Below the pieces are notes generated by a model. It was not told the DNA's origin. It made no database searches and worked only from the letters and a program-made list of their open reading frames with translations. A program made the position numbers and the translations under genes. DNA of 16,274 nucleotides from Chloroflexi bacterium RBG_13_53_26 (GTDB lineage: Bacteria; Chloroflexota; Dehalococcoidia; UBA2247; RBG-13-53-26): NCBI GenBank assembly GCA_001795035.1, contig MGMW01000079.1:1-16274 (forward strand), read 5' to 3'. Positions 6,313-14,800 of this stretch are shown piece after piece (the first letter of the stretch is position 1; each line of letters begins with the position of its first letter).

Positions 6313-7698
6313 TTGAAGCAAGACCAAGGGACATCAATCAAAGAGAGTCTCCTCACCGAGGTCTGGCGACAACGACTAGTAGACAAAGCCTCCTTATCGA
6401 CCAGTGATGGGAAGAGGATACGAGTTCTACACCCGGGCAGAAAGAACATCGACAGCGGTCCCGATTTCTGCAACGCGCTCATCACTGTCGATGGAGAACG
6501 GCTGAAGGGAGATATTGAGATTCACGTAAGCTCCCGCCAGTGGCAAGCTCACGGGCATCATAAAGACCCAGGATTCAACAGTGTCATTCTTCATGTGGTC
6601 ATGTGGGATGATGATAGAGGAACCAGTCCTCTCCATAGTGGAGGAGGCATACCTATCCTAGCCCTCTCCCCATATTTGAATGGATCAATGGAGGAACTGA
6701 GCCATGCTATGCAGTCATCAACAACACCTGATGAGCCTTGCCGCAAAGCATTGAAGCAAAATGGCAGGGCATCAGTACTCGACGTGCTCAACAAAGCCGG
6801 AGAGGAGCGCTTCTATTCCAAAGCAACGAAATTCAGAGCCGCAATGACCTCCAACGAGGCGGAGCAGGTCCTCTATGAAGGCATGTTGGCAGCCTTGGGC
6901 TATGCCAAGAATAAGGAACCTTTCGAGGAGTTGGCTCGACTGCTGCCGTTAAGGCTGCTAAGCAAGTTTGCCAGGAGAGGAAAGACCCTGGAAATCCAAG
7001 CTTTGATGTTAGGCGTAGCCGGGTTGCTCCCTAAGAATCTCCAGATGGTGAGCAGGAAGACACCATCTGGCATGCACAATGATTTCGAGGTGGATCGACT
7101 CCTGCAGACATGGAGTTCTTTCGGCATCAAGGACACAATGAATAGATCCCAGTGGCGATTATTCAGGGTCAGACCGGAGAATTGCCCAACACGCCGCGTC
7201 ATAGCTGCCAGTCACTTACTAGCCAGATGCAGAGGAGATTTGATGAGAAGCGTGCTTGTTCGATTGAGCCAACCCTCCAGCAGCAGGGCCCAAAGGGAAC
7301 TCGAGCGAAGTCTCATGGTAAAGGCTGATGGCTACCGGGCATCTCATTTCCGCATCGGGGTCGAAGCTGGTCAGCGTCCAAGCTTGATTGGACAGAGCAG
7401 GGCTAGAGACATCATTGTGAACGTCGTATTGCCGTTCTGCTTCGCTTGGTCAGAGACAAAGCCCGACGCCTGGCTCAGGAAGCGGTCGAAGGAACTTTAT
7501 GTAAACTACCCCAGGCTGCAAGAGAACTGGATTACAGAATATATGCGAAGGCAAATCTTCGGTGATGAGTCTGCAGCCGGGTTACCATGCACAGCATGCC
7601 ATCAACAAGGCCTCATTCACCTGTATATGGCCTTCTGCGCCGAGCACAGATGTCATGCTTGCCCACTAGCTTGCGGGGATGCCACGGGTCATTGCTAG
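6313..7698 (+). CDS. DUF2851 family protein
   Basis: The 461-residue protein matches the uncharacterised DUF2851 family by its N-terminal pattern. A tryptophan-containing helix (LLTEVWRQRL) and LSTSDGKRIRVLHPGRKN come first, then GPDF (49-52), GDIEIHVSSRQWQAHGHH (66-83) and FNSVILHVVMWD. The dense conserved Asp, Glu and His residues there suggest a metal or nucleic-acid enzyme, but no activity is known to me. The middle is helical and rich in Arg and Lys. The C-terminus carries Cys426, Cys429, Cys442, Cys447 and Cys450, a likely metal-binding cluster. The start is TTG at 6313, five bases after the AGAGG of a GAGAGG element (6303-6308). An in-frame TAA immediately precedes it, and no earlier start is possible. 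Its 3' end overlaps ilvN, on the other strand, by 33 bp. Confidence 0.8.
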   Translation: MKQDQGTSIKESLLTEVWRQRLVDKASLSTSDGKRIRVLHPGRKNIDSGPDFCNALITVDGERLKGDIEIHVSSRQWQAHGHHKDPGFNSVILHVVMWDDDRGTSPLHSGGGIPILALSPYLNGSMEELSHAMQSSTTPDEPCRKALKQNGRASVLDVLNKAGEERFYSKATKFRAAMTSNEAEQVLYEGMLAALGYAKNKEPFEELARLLPLRLLSKFARRGKTLEIQALMLGVAGLLPKNLQMVSRKTPSGMHNDFEVDRLLQTWSSFGIKDTMNRSQWRLFRVRPENCPTRRVIAASHLLARCRGDLMRSVLVRLSQPSSSRAQRELERSLMVKADGYRASHFRIGVEAGQRPSLIGQSRARDIIVNVVLPFCFAWSETKPDAWLRKRSKELYVNYPRLQENWITEYMRRQIFGDESAAGLPCTACHQQGLIHLYMAFCAEHRCHACPLACGDATGHC

Positions 7699-8160
7699 TC
7701 GGCCAGTGCGGGCTATCTCCCTGATCCCAAAGCTGCCGAGCAGTCGAAACAAGGAGTTCAATTTCTCTTCATCCCCGGTCACTTCGACAATGAGGGAGTC
7801 AGAGGCAACATCCACAATATTAGCCCTGAAGATGTCCACAATCTGAATGATCTCACTACGATTGGCTGATGTAGTCTTCACCTTAATCAAAGCCAGCTCT
7901 CGATCTACTACGCTGTCTTGAGTAATATCATGTACCTTAATCACGTCGATGACTTTGTCGAGCTGCTTTCGTACCTGCTCCACCGTAGCCGAGTCACCAT
8001 TGACAACAATGGTCATCCGAGAGATGCCTTCTTTCTCGGTATGCCCCACGGTGATGCTCTCAATGTTGAAACCCCGTCGGCGAAAAAGGCTGGCTACTCG
8101 ATTGAGCACCCCAGGCTTGTTGGCAACCAGAGCAACCAGGATATGCTTTTCGGAGGCCAT
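7666..8160 (-). CDS. ilvN: Acetolactate synthase small (regulatory) subunit
   Basis: This is the regulatory subunit of acetohydroxyacid synthase. It binds valine and raises the activity of the IlvB catalytic subunit. The protein starts MASEKHILVALVANKPGVLN, an N-terminal ACT domain (about 5-78) with the typical NKPGVLNRVASLFRRRGFNI valine-site segment. A second half (about 80-164) contains VKVKTTSANRSEI-like and SLIVEVTGDEEKL motifs of the C-terminal ACT-like domain. At 164 residues it matches the usual IlvN/IlvH length of bacteria outside the short E. coli IlvN type. A longer version starts at 8166 (MVMASEKH), but AAAGGGGG is six bases ahead of the 8160 ATG and abuts the 8166 ATG, which favours 8160. 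It is the last gene of ilvD-ilvB-ilvN. Confidence 0.94.
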   Translation of the reverse strand: MASEKHILVALVANKPGVLNRVASLFRRRGFNIESITVGHTEKEGISRMTIVVNGDSATVEQVRKQLDKVIDVIKVHDITQDSVVDRELALIKVKTTSANRSEIIQIVDIFRANIVDVASDSLIVEVTGDEEKLNSLFRLLGSFGIREIARTGRLAMTRGIPAS

Positions 8161-8166
8161 CACCAT

Positions 8167-8174
8167 CCCCCTTT
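8167..8174 (-). promoter_or_regulatory. Ribosome binding site that fixes the ilvN start
   Basis: On the minus strand AAAGGGGG is followed by ATGGTG and then the ATG at 8160. The six-base spacing suits the second ATG. The first ATG touches the purine run and has no proper spacing. Confidence 0.65.
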
Positions 8175-8241
8175 CAGATTTCGGCCCATACCTTCAGGGC
8201 GCTGCCAATGAACAACCTTGGTTTGACAAATGAGATGCAAG

Positions 8242-9954
8242 TCATTCGCTCACACGGTCACTACCAGGAGCCACCAGTTCCGTCCTCGGCGCCTCGATGA
8301 GATCGGCAAGCGCTGCACCAGGAGGCACCATAGGGTAGACATTCTCTTCTGGCTCGACCACGAAATCGATCAGAAATGGCCCTGAATGCTCCATGGCTTT
8401 CTGGATTGCAGGAATCACTTCCAATCTAGTCCGCACTCTCATGGCTGGGATACCATAGGCGTCAGCAATCTTGACGAAGTCTGGACCACTCAAGGGAGTG
8501 GCTACATAGCGGCGCCCGTAGAAAAGCTCCTGCCACTGCCTAACCATTCCCAGAAAACCGTTGTTAATAATAGCTATCTTGATAGCCGTTTTCTCCTGGG
8601 CTACGGTTGCCAGTTCCTGTATGGTCATCTGGAAACCACCGTCGCCAGCTACACACCAGACCGTTTCACCCGGGCAGCCGACCTTGGCTCCTATTGCCGC
8701 TGGCAATTCGAAACCCATCGTTCCCAAACCACCAGAGGAAATGAGTGTGTTTGGCTTCTTATAGCAGAAACACTGCGCCGACCACATCTGATGCTGCCCT
8801 ACACCGGTGACAATGATAGAGTTCCCCTCAGTGACCTCGCAGATACTATGAATCACATACTGAGGGATGAGATCGTCCCCTTCCCTGACAATCCTTGGTG
8901 GGTGACACTGCCGCCATGCCTCCATCTGGCTAATCCAGTCAAGGCGGGCCCGAGTGATAACCTCTTTGTTCAAATCCTTCAGGACGTCTCTGGCATCCCC
9001 CACAATAGGAACATCCACTCTTACGTTTTTCCCGATTTCAGCAGGGTCAATATCAACATGGATGATGCGGGCCTTCGGAGCAAAGGCACTCACCTTAGCA
9101 GTAGCCCGGTCATCAAATCTCATGCCGACTGCAATGACAAGGTCAGCTTCATTCACCGCCATGTTGGCATGAGCCATGCCATGCATTCCCAACATACCCA
9201 GGCTCAGCATATGATTCTCGGGGAAAGAACTGATGCCCAACAGGGTGGTGATCACTGGTATCTGGGCTTTTTCTGCTAGTTCTCTAAGTTCCTCATATGC
9301 TCGGGAAATCACTACACCTCTTCCGGATATAATCACCGGACGCTGGGCCTCGTTTATGAGACGGGCTGCCTTCTTGATCTGGGCAGCATGCCCGCGGAGG
9401 ATCGGTTTGTAGCCAGGGAGATCTACCTTGGCAGGATAGTGGAATTCAGCCTCCTCGACAAAGACATCACGAGGGACATCGATCAGCACTGGACCTGGTC
9501 TGCCCGTGGTGGCAATATGGAAGGCTTCCTTGAGAACATTAGCCATCTCCGCAGCGCTCATAACCACGTAGTTATGCTTTGTAATAGGCAGTGTAATGCC
9601 AGTTATGTCTATCTCTTGGAAAGCATCCTTGCCGATAAACGGTCTGGCTACCTGTCCGGTCAGGGCTATGACAGGAGAGGAATCGAGGTAGGCATTGGCA
9701 ATCCCGGTTACCAGATTGGTGGCGCCAGGTCCTGAAGTAGCGCAACATACCCCAGCTCTTCCCGCAGCCCTGGCATAGCCATCGGCGGCGTGAGCCGCCC
9801 CCTGTTCGTGGCGAACCAGTATATGCCTCAACTGCGGATACTGGGGCAGCGTGTCATAGAAAGGCAGCAGGGATCCGCCTGGAAAACCGAACATGACCTC
9901 TACGCCCTCTTTTATCAGGCTTTCACAGATAATCTGGGCACCCGTTAGTCTCAT
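8242..9954 (-). CDS. ilvB: Acetolactate synthase large (catalytic) subunit
   Basis: This thiamine-diphosphate enzyme condenses two pyruvates to 2-acetolactate, or pyruvate with 2-oxobutyrate, as the first shared step of valine, leucine and isoleucine synthesis. The 570 residues show the full three-domain fold. The N-terminal PYR domain has FGFPGG and the cofactor-activating Glu50 in RHEQGAAHAADGYAR, followed by TSGPGATNLVTGIANAY. A central FAD-binding region includes RFDDRATAKVSAFAPKA. The C-terminal ThDP/Mg domain has GDGGFQM (437-443) and Asn465 in IINNGFLGMVRQW. The anabolic IlvB type, rather than the catabolic AlsS type, is supported by the partner ilvN 75-80 bp downstream. GGGAG five bases before the ATG overlaps the ilvD stop codon, so ilvD and ilvB are tightly linked. 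The gap to ilvN shows no promoter I can recognise. Confidence 0.97.
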   Translation of the reverse strand: MRLTGAQIICESLIKEGVEVMFGFPGGSLLPFYDTLPQYPQLRHILVRHEQGAAHAADGYARAAGRAGVCCATSGPGATNLVTGIANAYLDSSPVIALTGQVARPFIGKDAFQEIDITGITLPITKHNYVVMSAAEMANVLKEAFHIATTGRPGPVLIDVPRDVFVEEAEFHYPAKVDLPGYKPILRGHAAQIKKAARLINEAQRPVIISGRGVVISRAYEELRELAEKAQIPVITTLLGISSFPENHMLSLGMLGMHGMAHANMAVNEADLVIAVGMRFDDRATAKVSAFAPKARIIHVDIDPAEIGKNVRVDVPIVGDARDVLKDLNKEVITRARLDWISQMEAWRQCHPPRIVREGDDLIPQYVIHSICEVTEGNSIIVTGVGQHQMWSAQCFCYKKPNTLISSGGLGTMGFELPAAIGAKVGCPGETVWCVAGDGGFQMTIQELATVAQEKTAIKIAIINNGFLGMVRQWQELFYGRRYVATPLSGPDFVKIADAYGIPAMRVRTRLEVIPAIQKAMEHSGPFLIDFVVEPEENVYPMVPPGAALADLIEAPRTELVAPGSDRVSE

Positions 9955-9963
9955 TCCCGCTCC

Positions 9964-11625
9964 CTACGATACAAAGACTGCCCCACTGCTTGCTGAACTC
10001 ACCATCTCAGAATACCGCTTCAGATAGCCAGCAGCTACCTTGGGCTCGAAAGGAGGCAACTTCGACAATCGATTCTTCAGCTCACGATCGGAAAGTTCAA
10101 TGTCAAGCGTGCGCCTGGCGATATTTATGCGTATTATATCACCATCTCGGACAGCGGCGATAGGCCCTCTAGCCGCTGCCTCCGGTGAAACATGACCAAT
10201 TGCTGCACCCCTGGTTGCACCGGAAAAACGTCCGTCTGTTATCAGCGCCACCTTGCCATCCATGCCCATGCCGGTGAGGAGTGAAGTGGGTGTCAACATC
10301 TCCGGCATCCCCGGGCCTCCCTTTGGCCCTTCGTAGCGGACGACCACTACTTCGCCAGCCTTGATGCTTCGGCTCATGATAGCCGTCGTAGCTTCCTCTT
10401 CCGAGTCAAATACCCTGGCCGGACCTCGATGCGAAAGCATCTCAGGTGCTACTGCAGCAGCCTTCACTACCGCGCCCTCAGGAGCCAGATTCCCAAAAAG
10501 AATGGCAAGGCCTCCCTTTGCAGAGTAGGGAGCAGATGTGGGGTGAATTACATTCTCATTCCTATTCCTGGCAGTGGCATTTTCATCGCTGAGCGATCTC
10601 CCTGAAACCCTGACCACTCTGGGTCTCAGTAGTTTGGCTTTCGACAGCTCCGCCATCAATGCAGGAACACCGCCGGCAAGGTCGAAATCCTCGATATGAT
10701 AGTCTCCTGTCGGGCTGAGCTTACACAGGTAGGGAGTCCTATCGCTTATGTCATTGACCATCGATAGCGGGAATTCAACCCCAGCTTCGTGGGCAATGGC
10801 CATAAGGTGGAGAACAGAATTAGTGCTTCCACCCAGCGCTGTATCGACCACAAGAGCATTGTAGATGGAGTTCCTGTTGATGATGTTGCGCGGTCGGACG
10901 TCTCTGCGAAGGAGCTCCATGATGGCCAGGCCGGTGGCCTTGGCCAATCGAATGCGCCTGGCATCCACAGCAGGGATGGTTCCATTGCCACCAAGCGCCA
11001 TCCCCAGCGCCTCAGTCAGACAGTTCATGGTGTTGGCCGTAAACATTCCCGCACAACTGCCACAGCCAGGGCAAGCGATCTCCTCCAATTCTCTCAGCTC
11101 CGCCTGGCTCATCTTTCTTCTGGCCACTTTGCCCACTGCCATGAAGACCGAATTGAGATCAACTGACTGAGCTCCCATTCTGCCAGCCAACATAGGTCCA
11201 CCGCTGACAAAGATGGAAGGAACATTGAGTCTTGCCGCTGCCATGATCATCCCTGGAATGATTTTGTCACAGTTAGTGACGAATACCAGCGCATCAAAGG
11301 CATGTGCCTGGGCCACTATCTCTACTGAATCAGCAATAATTTCGCGACTGGGCAAACTGAATCTCATACCGAAGTGATTCATGGCAATACCATCACAAAC
11401 AGCAATGGTATTGACTTCAAAAGGCGTACCTCCAGCCTGACGCACCCCGCTTTTCACTGCCTCAGCAATGCTGCGCAAGTGAATATGTCCAGGGACAACC
11501 TCAGTGAAGCTGTTTACAATACCGATGAAAGGTTGCCTTATCTCCTTCTCGGTACATCCCAGGGCTCTCAGCAGAGCGCGGTGCGGAGCACGCTCAATAC
11601 CTGACTTTACGATATCGCTCTTCAT
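9964..11625 (-). CDS. ilvD: Dihydroxyacid dehydratase
   Basis: This iron-sulfur enzyme dehydrates 2,3-dihydroxy-3-methylbutanoate (or -pentanoate) to the keto acid precursors of valine and isoleucine. The 553-residue protein starts MKSDIVKSGIERAPHRALLR. Conserved segments are VCDGIAMNH (76-84), SLPSREIIADS, NCDKIIPGM with Cys119, Asp120 and the Lys121 expected to bind Mg, and CPGCGSCAGMFTANTMNC with Cys191. The later segments GPKGGPGMPEML and TDGRFSGATRGAAIGHVSPEAA are also present. PGHIHL stands where oxygen-stable [2Fe-2S] members carry a Pro-Cys-Asn motif, which suggests the oxygen-sensitive [4Fe-4S] type. The ATG at 11646 would add seven residues. I chose 11625 because GTGAGG lies five bases ahead of it. 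It is the first gene of the ilv operon. Confidence 0.95.
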   Translation of the reverse strand: MKSDIVKSGIERAPHRALLRALGCTEKEIRQPFIGIVNSFTEVVPGHIHLRSIAEAVKSGVRQAGGTPFEVNTIAVCDGIAMNHFGMRFSLPSREIIADSVEIVAQAHAFDALVFVTNCDKIIPGMIMAAARLNVPSIFVSGGPMLAGRMGAQSVDLNSVFMAVGKVARRKMSQAELRELEEIACPGCGSCAGMFTANTMNCLTEALGMALGGNGTIPAVDARRIRLAKATGLAIMELLRRDVRPRNIINRNSIYNALVVDTALGGSTNSVLHLMAIAHEAGVEFPLSMVNDISDRTPYLCKLSPTGDYHIEDFDLAGGVPALMAELSKAKLLRPRVVRVSGRSLSDENATARNRNENVIHPTSAPYSAKGGLAILFGNLAPEGAVVKAAAVAPEMLSHRGPARVFDSEEEATTAIMSRSIKAGEVVVVRYEGPKGGPGMPEMLTPTSLLTGMGMDGKVALITDGRFSGATRGAAIGHVSPEAAARGPIAAVRDGDIIRINIARRTLDIELSDRELKNRLSKLPPFEPKVAAGYLKRYSEMVSSASSGAVFVS

Positions 11626-11630
11626 TGCTG

Positions 11631-11639
11631 CCTCACCTC
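11631..11639 (-). promoter_or_regulatory. Ribosome binding site that fixes the ilvD start
   Basis: On the minus strand GAGGTGAGG precedes the ATG at 11625 with a five-base spacer. The alternative ATG at 11646 has no Shine-Dalgarno, and the GAGGTGAGG would be coding sequence if it were used. Confidence 0.7.
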
Positions 11640-11674
11640 TTTTCATACATCACGGCCTTTTGAGTGTGCCTACT

Positions 11675-11702
11675 ATGATAACGTACCGCCAATGGTTTGC
11701 AA
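11675..11702 (-). promoter_or_regulatory. Promoter of the ilvD-ilvB-ilvN operon
   Basis: On the minus strand TTGCAA (11702-11697) and TATCAT (11680-11675) are separated by 16 bp. The transcript would start about 11668 and have a leader of about 40 nt before the ilvD ATG. There is no room for a T-box or a leader-peptide attenuator. The -35 is inside the palindrome TTTGCAAA (11696-11703). Confidence 0.5.
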
Positions 11703-11707
11703 AGTGT

Positions 11708-11736
11708 TTGCTCCGTTGCGAGTTACATAGTAGAAT
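11708..11736 (+). promoter_or_regulatory. Promoter of mfd
   Basis: TTGCTC (11708-11713) and TAGAAT (11731-11736) are 17 bp apart. The -10 is identical to that of the 6073-6101 promoter. The -35 lies only five bases from the -35 of the ilvD promoter on the other strand, so the two promoters are back to back. Confidence 0.55.
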
Positions 11737-11768
11737 CTAAATCAGGCACTGTATCATAGTCTTGCGAC

Positions 11769-11794
11769 AGGGCTAGTCTCTCCGAGCTAGCCCT
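11769..11794 (+). promoter_or_regulatory. Hairpin in the mfd leader
   Basis: AGGGCTAG (11769-11776) and CTAGCCCT (11787-11794) form a perfect 8-bp stem with a 10-base loop. No T run follows on either strand, so it is not a standard terminator. It lies in the predicted untranslated leader of mfd, 10 bases before the GGGAGGT ribosome binding site. Confidence 0.45.
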
Positions 11795-11804
11795 TATAGT
11801 GTTT

Positions 11805-11811
11805 GGGAGGT
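11805..11811 (+). promoter_or_regulatory. Ribosome binding site pointing to an ATT start for mfd
   Basis: GGGAGGT is the only good Shine-Dalgarno ahead of mfd. It lies 20 bases before the TTG at 11832. It is only five to six bases before an in-frame ATT at 11817. No ATG or GTG is in frame between the upstream TAG (11811) and the TTG. Confidence 0.45.
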
Positions 11812-11831
11812 AGTTCATTAACTTATCTTGC

Positions 11832-14800
11832 TTGACCTCTACAACAAAGGAAATTCCAGCTTACCGCCGCTTCATTTCCGAATTCCGCGAGAAAACAGCG
11901 AGACACCCGATAGCGGTTCTTCATGCTGCTCAGCCGTATCTGGTGGCAGCATTACATGAGGAACTGGGGACTCCAATACTGGTGGTGGTACCAACCACCG
12001 AAGAAGCCAAGAACTTCTACGAACAACTGCTCGTCTGGCACAGTGACACATCCAGGATACTGCTGTTTTCAAAACCTGACGCCCTACCCTATGAGCAACT
12101 GCCCCCCGACCCGCTAAAGGAACAACAGAGATTGCAGGTTTTGGCCGGCTTGGCAGAGGCCCAAGACAACCCCAAGTCAGATAATCAATCCCTCATTGTG
12201 GTCAGTTCCGCCACCGCGCTGGTAAGGAAAACCATCCCACCAGGTGAGTTTAGGGCTGCCTGTCACAGTGTGAAGCAGGGCATGAAGGTCGCTCCCCTTG
12301 AACTACTGACCAGATGGAGTAGCATGGGATACGAGAGAGTCGAACTGGTAGAGGCACCAGGCACAATGAGCCACCGTGGGGGCATTCTCGATGTCTATTC
12401 GCCCAATAGCGAACTACCGGCCAGAATCGAATTCTTCGGCAATCAAATAGAGAGCATCCGTCTCTTCAACCCCCAGTCGCAGCGCTCCCTGAAACTGGTG
12501 CCATCAATAGAACTGGTAGTTGCCCGCGAGACTGCCTGGCCGGGCACTGCGACGCTGATTAGCTACTTGCCACCAGACTCCCTCATCATTCTGGTTGATC
12601 CTGGAGGGGTAGAAGCCTCTGCCAATGAACTGGACTTGCAGTCAAAGCAGACGCGCAGGCAACAGGTGGAGAAAGACGAATTGCCGGATGATACTCCAGT
12701 GCCTTACTTCACCTATCCAGAGCTGGAAGCGAATCTCGATACAATAGAGCGCCGTTTGATCCTGACCAGGTGGGCTGCTGAGCATAGTGAGAATGATCCA
12801 ATAACCTTCACCTCTCCTCACAGCTACGCCGGGCAGTTGGAGCACTTTATTGAAGACATGAAGCAACTCCTTCAGGAAGGATACCGTGTGCTCATTGTTT
12901 CGCAACAAGCAGCCAGAATCAGTGAACTGCTTCATGAAAGCAACGTGATTGCTACTCCTCTCGCCAGCATTGACCATCCTCCACAAAAGGGCTCTCTTAC
13001 TCTGATTCACGGTTCTGTCTCCGAAGGCTGGATAATGGGCCATGAGCTAGCGGTGCTAACCGATGCTGAGATATTCGGCTTTGCCAAGCAACTGCGGCAG
13101 ACAAAACCACGACCGCTGCAAGGCAAAGGCATCCTCCCTGAGCTATCCCCGGGGGATTACGCAGTGCACGTTGACCACGGCATCGGCCGTTTTGTTGGCA
13201 TGAAGAAGCTCTGCTTTGACCACGCAGAGCGGGAATATCTAACACTGGAATATGCCGCTGGAGATGTGCTCTATGTCCCGACTGATCAGTCGGATCGTGT
13301 CAGCCACTACATCGGTTCAGCAGGGTCAACCCCTACCCTGAGCCGTCTAGGTACCCAGGAATGGGCAAGAGTCAAACAGAGGGTCAGGGAATCAGCCAAA
13401 GAGATGGCAAAGGATCTGCTCAACCTATATGCAACAAGAGAGGTTGTTCGTGGTTTCAGCTTCTCACCTGACACTGCATGGCAACAGGAATTGGAGGCAT
13501 CCTTCCCTTATATAGAGACTCCCGACCAGGTAGAAGCAGTGAACCAGGTCAAAGAAGATATGGAGAGACTCAGGCCCATGGACCGCCTGGTCTGTGGCGA
13601 TGTAGGCTACGGCAAGACAGAGGTCGCCATCAGAGCATCCTTCAAGGCAATGAGCGATGAAAAGCAGGTGGCCTTTCTGGTCCCTACGACTGTGCTGGCA
13701 CAACAACACTTCAACACTTTTGCACAGAGACTGGCTGCCTTTCCCATAAAGGTGGAAATGCTGAGCCGATTTCGCGCCGACAGGGAACAACGAGCTATCA
13801 TCGAAGGGCTAAAGAATGGCAGTGTGGACATATGTATCGGCACTCATCGACTGCTGCAGAAGGACGTGATCTTCAAGAATCTGGGATTGGTCATTATCGA
13901 CGAAGAACAGAGATTCGGTGTAGTCCACAAGGAGCTTCTCAAGCAGCTACGAAAGGAGATCGATGTACTCACTATGACAGCAACACCGATCCCGCGCACC
14001 CTCCACATGGCGCTGGTAGGTGTTCGGGATATGAGTACTCTGGAAACACCTCCTGAGGAGCGACTGCCTATCAAGACCTACGTGGCTGAATACAGTGAAC
14101 CGCTCATCCGGGAGGCAATAGTCCGTGAACTGGAACGCAACGGTCAGGTCTTCTTCGTCCACAATCGAGTCCAGAGTATCGCCCTTGTGGCCCGTAGAAT
14201 CAGGGAGCTTGTGCCGGAGGCAAAGATAGCCATTGCCCACGGGCAAATGGATGAGGCTGAGCTAGAGATGACCATGATCGACTTCAATGAGAGTAAGGTC
14301 GACGTTCTGCTATGCACTACCATCATCGAATCGGGCCTGGATATACCTAATGCAAATACCCTTATCGTCAATGACGCCAACAAGCTGGGGCTGGCGCAAC
14401 TGTATCAGCTGCGTGGCAGGGTGGGACGGGGCAGTAACCGTGCCTATGCCTACTTCCTGTATACCAAAGGGAAGCACTTGACTCCCACGGCAGAGAAAAG
14501 GCTTCAGACAATCTTCGAGGCCAGCGAACTGGGTGCCGGTTTCCGCATAGCCATGAAGGATCTGGAGATCAGAGGAGCGGGTAACCTGCTCGGTTCGGAG
14601 CAGAGCGGACATATTGCGGCAGTGGGCTTTGGACTCTACTGCCAGCTACTGGCAGAGGCAGTGCAGGAATTGAAGGCAAACCAATCAGGAGATGCCGGAG
14701 CAACCATGAAAGTCCTACCCAACACTGCTCCCAGCATAGACCTGCCACTCTCCGCTTACATCCCAGAGGACTATGTGGCAGATCCGACTACACGGCTGAC

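Noticed and set aside
8386..9279. A 297-codon plus-strand open frame opposite ilvB
   Set aside because: It is fully antisense to a gene with intact catalytic motifs. The protein has no domain pattern, and there is no ribosome binding site.
11641..11831. Attenuator or leader peptide for the ilv operon
   Set aside because: No short frame rich in Val, Leu or Ile codons and no terminator hairpin with a T run is found on the minus strand. The 11769-11794 hairpin lies upstream of the ilvD promoter.
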